Shown piece by piece: positions 1 to 8,709 of a stretch of DNA of 64,000 bases. Within the stretch, counting starts at the first letter, position 1; the number at the start of each line of letters is the position of its first letter. A program made the translations under genes and the position numbers. The notes under the pieces are model-generated. The model was not told the origin of the DNA, ran no database searches, and saw only the letters and a list, made by a program, of their open reading frames with translations. Source of the stretch: Bifidobacterium apri (lineage in GTDB: Bacteria; Actinomycetota; Actinomycetes; Actinomycetales; Bifidobacteriaceae); assembly GCF_009299485.1 (NCBI RefSeq), contig NZ_WBSO01000006.1, positions 59,422-123,421 on the forward strand, given 5' to 3'.

Positions 1-1
1 G

Positions 2-361
2 CACACAAACCAGCTACACCCACAGGCCCACTAGCGTAAACAGTCTGGGCAGACACACAAACCAGCTACACCCAGAAGCCCGCCAGCGTAAACAGTCTGG
101 GCAGACACACAAACCAGCTACACCCACAAGCCCGCCAGCGTAAACAGTCTGGGCAGACACACAAACCAGCTACACCCACAAGCCCGCCAGCGTAAACAGT
201 CTGGGCAGACACACAAACCAGCTACACCCACAGGCCCGCCAGCGTAAACAGTCTGGGCAGACACACAAACCAGCTACACCCACAGGCCCGCCAGCGTAAA
301 CAGTCTGGGCAGACACACAAACCAGCTACACCCACAAGCCCGCCAGCGTAAACGGTTTGTG
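2..361. repeat. 52-bp tandem array (repeat family A)
   Basis: About seven copies of a 52-bp unit start at 2, 54, 106, 158, 210, 262 and 314. Each unit opens with ACAAACCAGCTACACCC and closes with GCGTAAACAGTCTGGGC; the last copy ends in the canonical GTTTGTG. Copies differ by only a few bases, so there are no unique spacers and this is not a CRISPR array. The array lies downstream of the amidotransferase stop. The same motif and the same 52-bp period recur at 27729-27877, and a hairpin version occurs at 7489-7842. Confidence 0.9.
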
Positions 362-376
362 GGTTAGGGCGAACTC

Positions 377-1246
377 TCAGATGGTTTCGAGACGGAAATC
401 ACCGGTACGATTCGAAGCGACGATCATTTCATCGTTGTTCAGCTCCGTCCAACCGTCAGCCTCACTCTGCGGGAAGCCGGAACTGGCGACAACCACGCCT
501 TCGGAGGTCCCGTCAACCCCTAGAATCCGCCGATACCTGATAACGCGATAGTCAATGGCATGCTGCTGCCAACCGTACCCTGAGTAAACCTCCATGATGC
601 GCGACGGCACCTCGGTCCGCCCCGAAGCCCGCAACGCGACCAGCTGGTCGCCGCTTTGAATCATGCAGTTGTAACTGGATTTCGGATACGTCTGCCGCAG
701 TTCGCGCACCGCCTGAGCGACTGCCTCATCCAGTGGGAAACCAAAACCGATATACTCCAGAATCACCGCGAAGAACACCGCGGAATCGCTGCGACCCCCC
801 GTGGACAGGAACACGCTGTGGTCCACAGGAAAGTCACGGTTTTCAATAATGTTGCGGCCGTGTTCATCCGAAATATCGCCGTTATGGATGAAACTCAACC
901 CGTTGGCGAAGAACGGCTGTTGGTTCTCCAGAATCAGCGGCAGATGGGAGCTGGCGAGGCGGAAATGCCACAATGCTCCGCGTGCCGGCTGTTTGGCGAG
1001 ATCCTCAAATACGGGATCATGCAACGCAGACGTCGTTGTTTTGTACAGACGCGTACCGGTTTCCGGCGAAGGCGCGCCGCCATCCCTACGGTATGGCGGT
1101 TCCTGGGGCGTGCGCAGCGAAGCGGTGCCCCAGCCGTCATTGTGGACTGCGCTCATCGCGCGAAAGTCCGTGACAGCCTGACCGCCCAGCACATCCTCCA
1201 GACTGCGGTTGATACCCGCAGTCGCATAACCCAGTAATCTGCACAT
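377..1246 (-). CDS. Class II glutamine amidotransferase (YafJ/EgtC-like)
   Basis: The 289-aa protein belongs to the N-terminal-nucleophile class II amidotransferases, which release ammonia from glutamine. The start is placed at 1246 so that the protein begins Met-Cys-Arg-Leu-Leu-Gly: Cys2 becomes the nucleophile once Met1 is removed. The frame stays open 10 codons further upstream, but that would bury the Cys. Family motifs follow in order: HNDGWG (about residue 35), HFRLAS (about 93), FIHNGDI (about 118) and GRSDS (about 151). No separate acceptor or synthetase domain is visible, so the physiological acceptor is unknown. The gene appears to be monocistronic, with kup ending 262 bp upstream in the same orientation. 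Confidence 0.85.
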   Translation of the reverse strand: MCRLLGYATAGINRSLEDVLGGQAVTDFRAMSAVHNDGWGTASLRTPQEPPYRRDGGAPSPETGTRLYKTTTSALHDPVFEDLAKQPARGALWHFRLASSHLPLILENQQPFFANGLSFIHNGDISDEHGRNIIENRDFPVDHSVFLSTGGRSDSAVFFAVILEYIGFGFPLDEAVAQAVRELRQTYPKSSYNCMIQSGDQLVALRASGRTEVPSRIMEVYSGYGWQQHAIDYRVIRYRRILGVDGTSEGVVVASSGFPQSEADGWTELNNDEMIVASNRTGDFRLETI

Positions 1247-1321
1247 ATTCATCCACTCTAACGGTAAGTAGGACACCGCCTGTGCGCGCGGCTATAGAGG
1301 TTTGTTATAGCGTTATAGCCA

Positions 1322-1378
1322 AGGGCCGCCCGCCATGCCCTGCGCTCAACAGCGCAGCAGACATGGCGAACGGCCCTC
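1322..1378. terminator. Imperfect stem-loop downstream of kup
   Basis: Arms AGGGCCG, GCCATG and CCTGCGCT pair with AGCGCAG, CATGGC and CGGCCCT to give a long, interrupted stem about 130 nt beyond the kup stop. No clear T-run follows on either strand, so its role as a transcription terminator is an inference. Confidence 0.45.
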
Positions 1379-1508
1379 AGTATCACACGTCGGCGCCCAA
1401 CCCGGCGCTCACCACCCGGCGCTCACCACCCGACGCCTATCACATGCGATGACAAGCCGCAAATATGCGACGGGCGATGCGGCAAAAATGCCACCGGCCG
1501 CGATTGGC

Positions 1509-4091
1509 TTACTTCTCGCCGCCGTGATGGCCTGATCCGGTTTGTTTCGACACTCCACCGGCCTTGCCCGGATGGTGTTGCGTCGTCGGCTTCGCCTGTT
1601 TCGAGGCCTGATTCGCGGCGGGCTTGACTGCAGACGGTTTCGCCGCCTGTGGTTTTGCGACAGATTGCTTGGCGCCGCCAGCCGGCTTGGCCGCGGGCTT
1701 TGCGCCACCTGACTTGGCCGCCTGGCTCTCTGCTTTCGCCGATGCCTTGGTTTCCTTGGCATCCTTGGTCTCCTTGGATGCGGCGGATTTCGTCGAAGAC
1801 TTCGTCAGCGCGAGCACATCCTCACTCGACTCAATCTGGCGCAGATTATTCGCCTCGCGTTTCAGTCTCGGAGGCCGACGCGTCGACAGGAACAGCGGCT
1901 GCACCTCAATCAGCGGATTGTACGGCGCCAGGCCGAACCACTTGACCGGCGAACCCGCCGCGTGACGAATCGCGTATTTCATCTGCAGAGACAACGCACC
2001 ACGCTGCGAAATCGTAGATTCCGGCATCAGCGCCTTGTGAATCAGCACATACTTGATCGTGCCCACACCCGGATCGGCGTCGAGCTTCGGATATTGCGAC
2101 TTCTGCTGCGGCAGTTCACCCGTATGCTCCAAATCATGCATGATCTGGTGGATATATGCAGGAATGGACTGAGAAACCTTGAAACCAAGCCGAATCTTCA
2201 CTCTGAACAGATAATCGGTACCGAAATCCTCCACCGAATACTCGCGAGTGAACGGCTCGTCGGTCGTCTGCACGGACACCGCCCACCATGCGCGCGCACG
2301 CTTGGGGTGGTCAGCGAAAATCGAGAAGAAGATATCCGTATCAAGACGCTTCATCTCGCTGTCGGATGTCAGATACACGATGTTGTCCGCGAAATACGGG
2401 ATGCGGAAGTCGCCATGCAGTTTCTCGAGCGCCGGCAGGAAATCCTTGCGCTTCATATGGCGACGCTGCGACCGTTCGATCTTCGTGCCGTCATTCCACG
2501 TGACCATGATCATCAGAATCAGCAAGGTCAGCAGCATGGTGAACCAGCCGCCATGCATGAACTTCGCCATCGATGCGATGAAGAACATGATCTGGATGGA
2601 CAGGAACACGATCGAGAACACGATCGCCCCGACCTTGTGCCGGTTGTACCACATGTACACGGCGAGCAGCACGGTGGTGGTGATCATCGTGATGGTCAGC
2701 GCAAGACCGTACGCGGCGGAAATATGCTCCGAATCACGGAACAGGAACAGCACGGCAAGCGTGGAGACGCACAGCACGCCGTTGACCACCGGAATATACA
2801 GCTGGCCGCGCGTACGAGCCGGGTAGCGCACCTGAAGATGCGGCATCCAGTTGAGACCGGTGGCTTCGGCGACCATGGTGAACGCGCCGGTAATCAGCGC
2901 CTGCGAAGCGATAATGCCTGCGGTGACCGACAGCGCGACCGCAATATACCGCACGCCCGGGCTCATCATCTGGAAGAACGGGTTCAGGCTGTCTACGTTC
3001 TCAAGCGCAGGATTGTGCTGATTGCGCAGCATCCACGCACCCTGTCCGAAGTAGTTGAACACGAGCGCGACTTTGATGAACGGCCAAGTGAAGTAAATAT
3101 TGCCGCGGCCGACGTGACCCATATCCGAATACAAGGCTTCCGCACCCGTGGTCGACAGGAAGACCGTGCCCATGAGCGCAATGCCCGCCGCATTATGCGG
3201 GCTGAACAGGAAGCGGATGCCGTACACCGGGTTGAGTGCGGCGAATACGCTCCAATCATTGCCCAGGTTGAACACGCCCACGACGGCGAGGAAGGCGAAC
3301 CACACCATCACGATACTGCCGAAAACGCGCCCGATGCTTTCCGTACCGCGTGACTGCACCGAAAACAGCAGCAGGATGATGACCGCGGTGATGATCATCG
3401 TCAGATTCGCGTCTTCCCGGAACAACGGTTCGAACACCGGAATGGTTTTCAGGCCTTCGACTGCCGAAGAAATCGACACGGCCGGGGTCAGCACTGAATC
3501 TGCGAGGAACGCGGCGCCGCCGAGCATGGCGGGGATCGCCAGCCAGGCACCGTATTTGCGGATCAACGAGTATAGGGCGAAAATACCGCCTTCGCCCTTG
3601 TTGTCGATGCGCATGGCGATCAGCACGTATTTTACGGTGGTGATCAGTGTGATTGACCAGAACACGAGGGACAGCACGCCGAGGATTGCTTCCCTGTCAG
3701 CATGCTGGATGCCGCCTTGGCCATTGAGGAAGGTCTGCATCGTGTACAGCGGCGACGTACCGATATCGCCGTACACCACACCCAGGGCGACAATCGCCAT
3801 GGTGAATGTGACTTTGTTCGGACCGGACTGCACTCGCGTCCACCAGCGGCCGATAGCCCCCTTGGTCGCGGTTTTCGCGAGTTTCTCCGCTTCCTTATGC
3901 TCTTCTTCTTGCTGCTTGGCGATTACCTCGCGCTCTTCCTTGGTCGTCGTCTTGCGGGAGACCTTGGGCGCGTTGGTGAAGGTATCGGCCTTCAGCAACG
4001 TCTCACGCATACGTTCGTCAGCCTTCTGCTCTTCTGATTGCGTAGACTGATTGGCGGTATGCGAAGATTCACGCTGCCGTGATTCCGCCAT
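1509..4091 (-). CDS. kup: Kup-family potassium uptake protein
   Basis: This is a KUP/HAK/KT-type K+:H+ symporter of the cytoplasmic membrane. The family signature GVVYGDIGTSPLY lies at residues 104-116, and about twelve hydrophobic segments follow to roughly residue 540. At 860 aa it is longer than typical bacterial Kup proteins (about 620-680 aa). The extra length is a charged, coiled-coil-like N-terminal stretch of about 90 residues and a C-terminal tail of roughly 110 residues made almost only of Ala, Lys, Ser, Pro, Gly and Gln. The start at 4091 is supported by GGAGGAAATGTT directly upstream. A promoter-like pair is seen about 100 bp upstream. The gene stands alone. Confidence 0.93.
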   Translation of the reverse strand: MAESRQRESSHTANQSTQSEEQKADERMRETLLKADTFTNAPKVSRKTTTKEEREVIAKQQEEEHKEAEKLAKTATKGAIGRWWTRVQSGPNKVTFTMAIVALGVVYGDIGTSPLYTMQTFLNGQGGIQHADREAILGVLSLVFWSITLITTVKYVLIAMRIDNKGEGGIFALYSLIRKYGAWLAIPAMLGGAAFLADSVLTPAVSISSAVEGLKTIPVFEPLFREDANLTMIITAVIILLLFSVQSRGTESIGRVFGSIVMVWFAFLAVVGVFNLGNDWSVFAALNPVYGIRFLFSPHNAAGIALMGTVFLSTTGAEALYSDMGHVGRGNIYFTWPFIKVALVFNYFGQGAWMLRNQHNPALENVDSLNPFFQMMSPGVRYIAVALSVTAGIIASQALITGAFTMVAEATGLNWMPHLQVRYPARTRGQLYIPVVNGVLCVSTLAVLFLFRDSEHISAAYGLALTITMITTTVLLAVYMWYNRHKVGAIVFSIVFLSIQIMFFIASMAKFMHGGWFTMLLTLLILMIMVTWNDGTKIERSQRRHMKRKDFLPALEKLHGDFRIPYFADNIVYLTSDSEMKRLDTDIFFSIFADHPKRARAWWAVSVQTTDEPFTREYSVEDFGTDYLFRVKIRLGFKVSQSIPAYIHQIMHDLEHTGELPQQKSQYPKLDADPGVGTIKYVLIHKALMPESTISQRGALSLQMKYAIRHAAGSPVKWFGLAPYNPLIEVQPLFLSTRRPPRLKREANNLRQIESSEDVLALTKSSTKSAASKETKDAKETKASAKAESQAAKSGGAKPAAKPAGGAKQSVAKPQAAKPSAVKPAANQASKQAKPTTQHHPGKAGGVSKQTGSGHHGGEK

Positions 4092-4107
4092 AACATTTCC
4101 TCCATCG

Positions 4108-4124
4108 GCGGGGACCTTCCCCGC
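4108..4124 (-). promoter_or_regulatory. Hairpin in the kup 5' leader, next to the RBS
   Basis: GCGGGGACCTTCCCCGC forms a 7-bp GC stem with a 3-nt loop, about 10 nt before the GGAGGA ribosome-binding site of kup. It could modulate translation initiation. I do not see the conserved core of a known K+ or c-di-AMP riboswitch, so no class is assigned. Confidence 0.4.
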
Positions 4125-4191
4125 TCGTGAACTCTCTTGCCTGGCATCGGAACCGTGCTGTCATCACGATTCCTTTACAGACAGCGGCAAG

Positions 4192-4219
4192 TCTATACGA
4201 CGGGCGCGAGATATTGCAA
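4192..4219 (-). promoter_or_regulatory. Putative kup promoter
   Basis: On the minus strand a -35-like TTGCAA (4219-4214) and a -10-like TATAGA (4197-4192) are separated by 16 nt. This gives a leader of roughly 95 nt for kup. It is inferred from consensus only. Confidence 0.4.
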
Positions 4220-4638
4220 CCACCAGAGGAAATAATGAGGAAGATCAGAACAATCTGCCCAGTTTCTGCCGGCGACCTGGAGATAGGAACCCAACCGTCG
4301 AATCCCGGCAAGACCCGCTCGCAGGGATCCCGACATACCGACGCAACTCCCGATGTCTGCCGCAGATGCGAGCACGATTCGCAGTCCCTGAGCCGCCCGG
4401 GCCACAGGAATCCGACGATACACGATCATCTCAAACTCGCCGCAGCGCGACCACCACAGGAACCCACACACGACGAAGCATCAACCACATGTCGGCAGAA
4501 ATACGCCCTCAATACACCATCCCCGAACCACATGGAACACAGCAACACGAAGATACGACACCATCCACGACTCACCGCAGGACAGTCCTCGCTCTCTCCC
4601 ACCCCCACGTTCACGAGCCGCTGAATCACCACGGACGT
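4220..4638. other. Gene-free stretch between kup and tatD
   Basis: No ORF here has a plausible start, codon bias and family similarity together. The sequence holds degenerate short repeats (variants of GGAATCCGACG and GGGATCCCGAC), and TGTCGGCAGAAA near 4491 resembles a half-unit of repeat family B. I see no further recognisable element. Confidence 0.5.
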
Positions 4639-5598
4639 TCAGATACCATACACCTCGCGCGTGGTGCGGCGGGTAGCGCGCGCGACCTGGGCGACCGGCA
4701 GATCGAAGACATCGGCGAGCGCAGCCAACGTGTACGGAATCATGTACGGCGCGTTGGTCCGCCCGCGGTAGGGCATCGGGCTGAGATATGGCGCGTCGGT
4801 CTCGACCATGATGTGGTCAAGACCCACCAGTCGTGCCGATTCGCGGATGCCGTCGTTGCCTTTGTAGCTGACCGTCCCCGAAAAGCTCAGATACCAGCCG
4901 TGTTCCGCGGCGATGCGCCCCATATCGGCGTCGCCGGAATAACTGTGGAACACCGTGCGTTCGGGGCTGCCGTCCGCAAGCAGCGTGTCGATAACTTCCC
5001 TGTGCGCATCGCGATCATGGATCTGCATGGGCAGCCCCAGTTCCTTGGCGAGCGCGATATGGTCGCGGAAGGCTTGCCGTTGCAGCTCCTTGGCACCCTG
5101 GCCCGTACGAAACAGGTCCATACCGGTTTCGCCAATGGCAACGACTTCACGCGGGTGCGCGACGGCGAGCTGGTGGACGCGCGCGAGGGCGTCTTCAAAA
5201 CTGACATCATGGTACGGCTTGTAACTCAACGGCAGGCCGTCCGGACCGGGAACGCCACGGTGGCCGTGCAGCACGGCCTCGTTGGGATGTATGGCGAGTG
5301 CCGCATGGACAACACCCGGATGATCAAGCGCCATCTGGACGGCGGTACCGAGATTGGGATATTCACAGCCGACGTCGATGATCCCCTCGACGCCGACGGC
5401 TTGCGCTTGGGCGAGCAGCTCGTCGACCGAATAGACGGGCACCGGCGGCTGGTCGCGCTCGATGGCTTGCCGGTTCATTTCGCGAGAGAAGGGGACGACG
5501 CTGGCCACATGCGTATGGTTGTCGATGACCTGCGCGTCGGCGGGAAGCGGTTCAGGGGCGGGCGCCCAGCTGCGGTCGCGATGGTGATGCTTGGACAT
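4639..5598 (-). CDS. tatD: TatD-family metal-dependent deoxyribonuclease
   Basis: The 319-aa protein is a TatD/YcfH-type amidohydrolase-fold hydrolase, cytosolic, predicted to act as a Mg2+-dependent 3'-5' DNase or exonuclease. Motifs seen are DNHTH near residue 26 (metal-binding HxH), GETGMD with its metal-binding Glu, a QIHDRDA segment, the HSYSGD segment and the late ETDAPYLSP motif with the metal Asp. The start at 5598 (MSKHHH) is chosen because TGGAAG lies 4-9 nt upstream and the TatD fold begins shortly after; the frame is open upstream but that sequence has no family similarity. In many actinobacteria tatD sits with metG; here metG is about 6 kb away. Confidence 0.9.
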   Translation of the reverse strand: MSKHHHRDRSWAPAPEPLPADAQVIDNHTHVASVVPFSREMNRQAIERDQPPVPVYSVDELLAQAQAVGVEGIIDVGCEYPNLGTAVQMALDHPGVVHAALAIHPNEAVLHGHRGVPGPDGLPLSYKPYHDVSFEDALARVHQLAVAHPREVVAIGETGMDLFRTGQGAKELQRQAFRDHIALAKELGLPMQIHDRDAHREVIDTLLADGSPERTVFHSYSGDADMGRIAAEHGWYLSFSGTVSYKGNDGIRESARLVGLDHIMVETDAPYLSPMPYRGRTNAPYMIPYTLAALADVFDLPVAQVARATRRTTREVYGI

Positions 5599-5747
5599 GG
5601 CTTCCAGTCTAATCGCGGGCGGCGTTGATGGACCAAGGTATTGGTTGATTGGCTGTCCAGCTGCCCGATTGCGTATGTGATGGCATACACAACCATGCGT
5701 AAGGCGCAGAAGGATGGCGGGACACCTTGATATCCGTCGGCTCGCGC

Positions 5748-5833
5748 ATGTCCGGACATACGCGACAGCGCACAAGCGACATCTGCGGGCTGCCGGGCGC
5801 CTCTTCTGATGCGCAACGTATGTCCTGACATAC
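5748..5833. promoter_or_regulatory. Pair of ATGTCC-GACAT palindromes upstream of pepC
   Basis: ATGTCCGGACAT (5748-5759) and GTATGTCCTGACATAC (5818-5833) are inverted repeats 70 bp apart, each followed by a similar ACGCG...CGCAC stretch. Their placement between the divergent tatD and pepC genes suggests paired operator sites. No cognate regulator is evident in the window. Confidence 0.4.
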
Positions 5834-5990
5834 GCGCGATACCGCACGCGACTGACAGCAAACGACCGACGGCACATGGCCGACGGCAAGTAACCGCCCG
5901 GAACCCGCTCGGAGTACGATGAAGGTTTTGGACATGGGCGCATGGCACGCGTACATCATTTGACAGATTCACTTACGAGTAAGGAGCATC

Positions 5991-7472
5991 ATGGCGAATC
6001 ATGGCACTGTCGATCCGGCTGATTCAAAAGCGCTGCAGCCCGGACAACTGCGCGAATTCTCCCAGCGGTTCAATGCCGACCGGGCGAATGCGGTCGCGGC
6101 GAATGCCGCCACCAGCATGGGCGTGCTGAAGGCCGCCACCGATTATCATGGGGTGCGCGCGCTTCCGCGTGATTTTTCCATCGAACTCAAGCAGGGCTCA
6201 ATCACGAATCAGGAGCGTTCCGGCCGCTGCTGGATGTTCGCTTCACTCAATACGCTGCGCTACGAACTCATGCACCGTTGGAAGCTTGAGGATTTCGAAT
6301 TCTCTGAGTCTTACTTGTTCTTCTGGGATGCGGTCGAGAAGTCGAATACGTATTTGGAGAACGTGCTGGCCACGTTGGACGAGCCGACCGATAGCCGCGT
6401 GTTCGAAATCATCAACGATACCGTCGCCGACGATGGCGGCTGGTGGCAGATGTTCGTCGCACTGGTCAACAAGTATGGCCTGGTTCCGAAATCCGCATAT
6501 CCGGAATCCGCGAATTCCCGTAATTCTGATGCGTTCAAGCAGTATTTGAACACGAAGTTGCGCGAATTCGCCGCCGATTTGCGCGATCGTCATGCAGCGG
6601 GCGAGGGCTTGGAGGCGCTGCGCGCAGTGAAAACCGAGGATATGGCGACGGTATACCGGATGTGCTGCATCGCGCTCGGCGAGCCACCGGAACGGTTTGA
6701 TTTCCTGGCGCGGACCAAAGGCGACGACGATGCCGACGGCAAGTCATCCGCCGATGCCGCGAATGCCGATGCCTCCAAGGAAAGCAAAGATGGCAAGGAC
6801 AGCAAAGCCAGCAAGGGCGAGGATGGCCGTGACGACCGTCCGCAAATCCGCGAATATGGCATCACGCCGCTCGAATTTATGCACAAGTATGTGCCGGTGG
6901 ATGTGAATGATGCGGTCACGCTGTGCAATGCGCCGATGGCCCGCACTCCGTTCGGCAAACGGTACCGGATCAAATGGACTGCGAATGTGGCGGAAGCCGG
7001 GGATATGGAGTTTGTCAACGTGCCGCTTGATGTGTTCCGCAAGGCGGCGATTGACCAGCTCAGTGCCGGTCACCCCATTTGGTTCGCCTGTGATTGCATG
7101 CAGTTCTCGCTGCGCGACGCCGGGATTTTCGACCGCGGTACCGTGCGCGTGGATCAGCTGTTCGACACCGAGTTCACTTTCGACAAGGGTCAAGGATTGG
7201 AATACTGGGATTCCGCAAGCAACCATGCGATGACGCTGACCGGCGTGAATCTGGATGCCGACGGCAAGCCGGATCGTTGGAAGGTCGAAAACAGCTGGGG
7301 CAAGGATGCCGGCAAGGACGGCTATTATGTCGCGTCGGCAGATTGGTTCGACCGGTTCGTCACCGAGCTGATCATCCGCAAGGAATATCTGGATGAGGCG
7401 ACGAAGGCGATTCTCGACACTGATCCAGTGGACATCGAGCCGTGGCAACCGCTGACTCGACGCTGCGACTGA
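5991..7472 (+). CDS. pepC: Aminopeptidase C (bleomycin hydrolase-type C1 cysteine peptidase)
   Basis: The 493-aa cytosolic papain-fold aminopeptidase removes N-terminal residues from peptides taken up by the cell. Catalytic residues are visible: Gln74 and Cys80 in NQERSGRCWMF, His412 in SNHAMTLTG and Asn434 in ENSWG. The start at 5991 has AAGGAG 4-9 nt upstream. Compared with lactic acid bacterial PepC (about 440-450 aa) it carries an insert around residues 245-285, rich in Asp, Lys, Ser and Ala, that looks like a disordered surface loop. The C-terminus ends in RRCD instead of the usual short tail that occludes the active site. It diverges from tatD and is followed by the hairpin array. Confidence 0.92.
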   Translation: MANHGTVDPADSKALQPGQLREFSQRFNADRANAVAANAATSMGVLKAATDYHGVRALPRDFSIELKQGSITNQERSGRCWMFASLNTLRYELMHRWKLEDFEFSESYLFFWDAVEKSNTYLENVLATLDEPTDSRVFEIINDTVADDGGWWQMFVALVNKYGLVPKSAYPESANSRNSDAFKQYLNTKLREFAADLRDRHAAGEGLEALRAVKTEDMATVYRMCCIALGEPPERFDFLARTKGDDDADGKSSADAANADASKESKDGKDSKASKGEDGRDDRPQIREYGITPLEFMHKYVPVDVNDAVTLCNAPMARTPFGKRYRIKWTANVAEAGDMEFVNVPLDVFRKAAIDQLSAGHPIWFACDCMQFSLRDAGIFDRGTVRVDQLFDTEFTFDKGQGLEYWDSASNHAMTLTGVNLDADGKPDRWKVENSWGKDAGKDGYYVASADWFDRFVTELIIRKEYLDEATKAILDTDPVDIEPWQPLTRRCD

Positions 7473-7488
7473 AGTCCGCCATCATTCC

Positions 7489-7842
7489 CACAAACTGGCT
7501 ACGCTCAACGGGCTCTGGGCGTAGCCAGTTTGTGTATTATCCCGCCGACCAACCCCACCACTGCTTCTACCGACGCTGAAACCCGCCACCATCCCCACAA
7601 ACTGGCTACGCTCAACGAGTTCCAAGCGTAGCCAGTTTGTGTATCACCCCCACCGACCAGCCCCACCGCTGCGACTGACATCCGCCATCATTCATTCCCA
7701 CAAACTAGCTACGCTCAACGGGCTCCAGGCGTAGCCAGTTTGTGTATTATCCCGCCGACCAGCCGCACCACTGCGACTGACATCCGCCATCATTCCCACA
7801 AACCAGCTACGCTCAACGGGCTCTAGGCGTAGCCAGTTTGTA
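7489..7842. repeat. Array of four 46-bp hairpins (repeat family A)
   Basis: Four copies of CACAAACTGGCTACGC, a 14-nt loop starting TCAACG and GCGTAGCCAGTTTGTG lie at 7489-7534, 7596-7641, 7699-7744 and 7797-7842. Copies one and two have perfect 16-bp stems. Spacing is 107, 103 and 98 bp, close to twice the 52-bp period of the arrays at 2-361 and 27729-27877. The linkers (TATTATCCCGCCGACCA...) are also repeated. A half-unit of repeat family B (TCTACCGACGCTGA) sits at about 7566. The first hairpin is 17 nt after the pepC stop and could terminate it. Confidence 0.9.
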
Positions 7843-7898
7843 TATCACAGCAGCCGGTAGCTCCAAGGGTTGTGCGGAACTTGCCTGAAAAGAAGAAA

Positions 7899-7921
7899 CC
7901 CGGCGGTGAGAAGCCGCCGGG
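7899..7921. terminator. GC-rich hairpin in the pepC-hxlR gap
   Basis: CCCGGCGG and CCGCCGGG pair around a TGAGAAG loop, flanked by purine-rich sequence (AGAAGAAA before, GAGAGAGAAGAGAG after). There is no T-tail on the plus strand; on the minus strand a TTTCTTCTTTTC run follows, which suits termination of minus-strand transcription from hxlR. The rest of 7922-8129 contains nothing I recognise. Confidence 0.5.
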
Positions 7922-8129
7922 CGAGAGAGAAGAGAGAAGAAGGGGTTCAATTATGGGGCCGACCTAAGGGGCCTCGCCACCGGTCGAACCGCTGACATCT
8001 ATTATGAAACAGCCTGATTCTTGGAATAACGATGTGCGTTTCTGAGAATACGCTGGCAAATATGTAATGAAATTGTAACGATACAGTCACATGCCCACAC
8101 TGCGTCGTATCAGTCTGCCCGAAAACATG

Positions 8130-8486
8130 TTACCGCCCAGCGGCCACAGCTTTCTTATACGCCGTTCCCCACTGCTCCATCGCATCCAGCACCGGCTTCA
8201 GGGTGCGCCCCAATGGCGTCAGCGAATACTCCACCCGCGGAGGCACTTGCGCATACACACGCCGCTCAACTAAGCCATCGGCCTCCATCTCGCGCAATTT
8301 GGATGTCAGCACTTTCTGCGAAATGCCGCCGATGGACTGTTTGAGCTCTCCGAACCGTTTGGTACCGGGCATCAAATCACGCAACACCAGCACTTCCCAC
8401 TTGTTGCCGATCAGTTTGAGTGTGGTTTCGACCGGGCAAGCCGGCAAATCACTCGGCGACACGCCGGCGACCATGATTTCAGACAT
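8130..8486 (-). CDS. HxlR-family winged-helix transcriptional regulator
   Basis: The 118-aa protein is a MarR-like winged-helix HxlR regulator. The family pattern is clear: CPVETTLKLIGNKWEVLVL at residues 17-35, FGELKQSIGGISQKVLTSKLRE, then LVERRVY and the wing VEYSLTPLGRTL. The Cys at 17 matches the conserved redox- or electrophile-sensing Cys of HypR/YodB-type members. It is transcribed divergently from the oxidoreductase at 8710, the usual arrangement for an HxlR protein and its target. The start at 8486 gives the standard family length. Confidence 0.92.
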   Translation of the reverse strand: MSEIMVAGVSPSDLPACPVETTLKLIGNKWEVLVLRDLMPGTKRFGELKQSIGGISQKVLTSKLREMEADGLVERRVYAQVPPRVEYSLTPLGRTLKPVLDAMEQWGTAYKKAVAAGR

Positions 8487-8502
8487 GACTTCTTTTCCCT
8501 AC

Positions 8503-8580
8503 TTTCCTTTGAAACTATCAAATTGTTACCCAATGGTGCCCAAGGCACTTTTCCTTGCTTGGTTTCCTTTTGTAACTATA
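8503..8580. promoter_or_regulatory. Direct repeats in the hxlR/oxidoreductase intergenic region
   Basis: TTTCCTTTGAAACTAT (8503-8518) and TTTCCTTTTGTAACTATA (8563-8580) are near-identical 16-18 nt direct repeats about 60 bp apart in the divergent promoter region. They are the natural candidates for HxlR binding. Confidence 0.45.
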
Positions 8581-8709
8581 CCTGCTATATTCAATAGTGT
8601 CAAAAAGAAACCTAGGTTCGTAAAGATACCGACATGGCGTTCACCCAGGCAACCAGCCGAAAGCCACGCCGGAAATCGAAACCCGAGCCAGCAATCGTAA
8701 GGAACACCA

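Noticed and set aside
2..361. Possible CRISPR array
   Set aside because: The 52-bp units are nearly identical over their full length, so there are no unique spacers, and no cas genes lie nearby.
4092..4230. c-di-AMP or K+-related riboswitch before kup
   Set aside because: Only a short hairpin next to the RBS is seen; I cannot find the conserved core of the ydaO/yuaA class.
4051..5628. 525-aa plus-strand frame across the kup-tatD gap
   Set aside because: It runs antisense through tatD and has no similarity or RBS; the gap itself looks noncoding.
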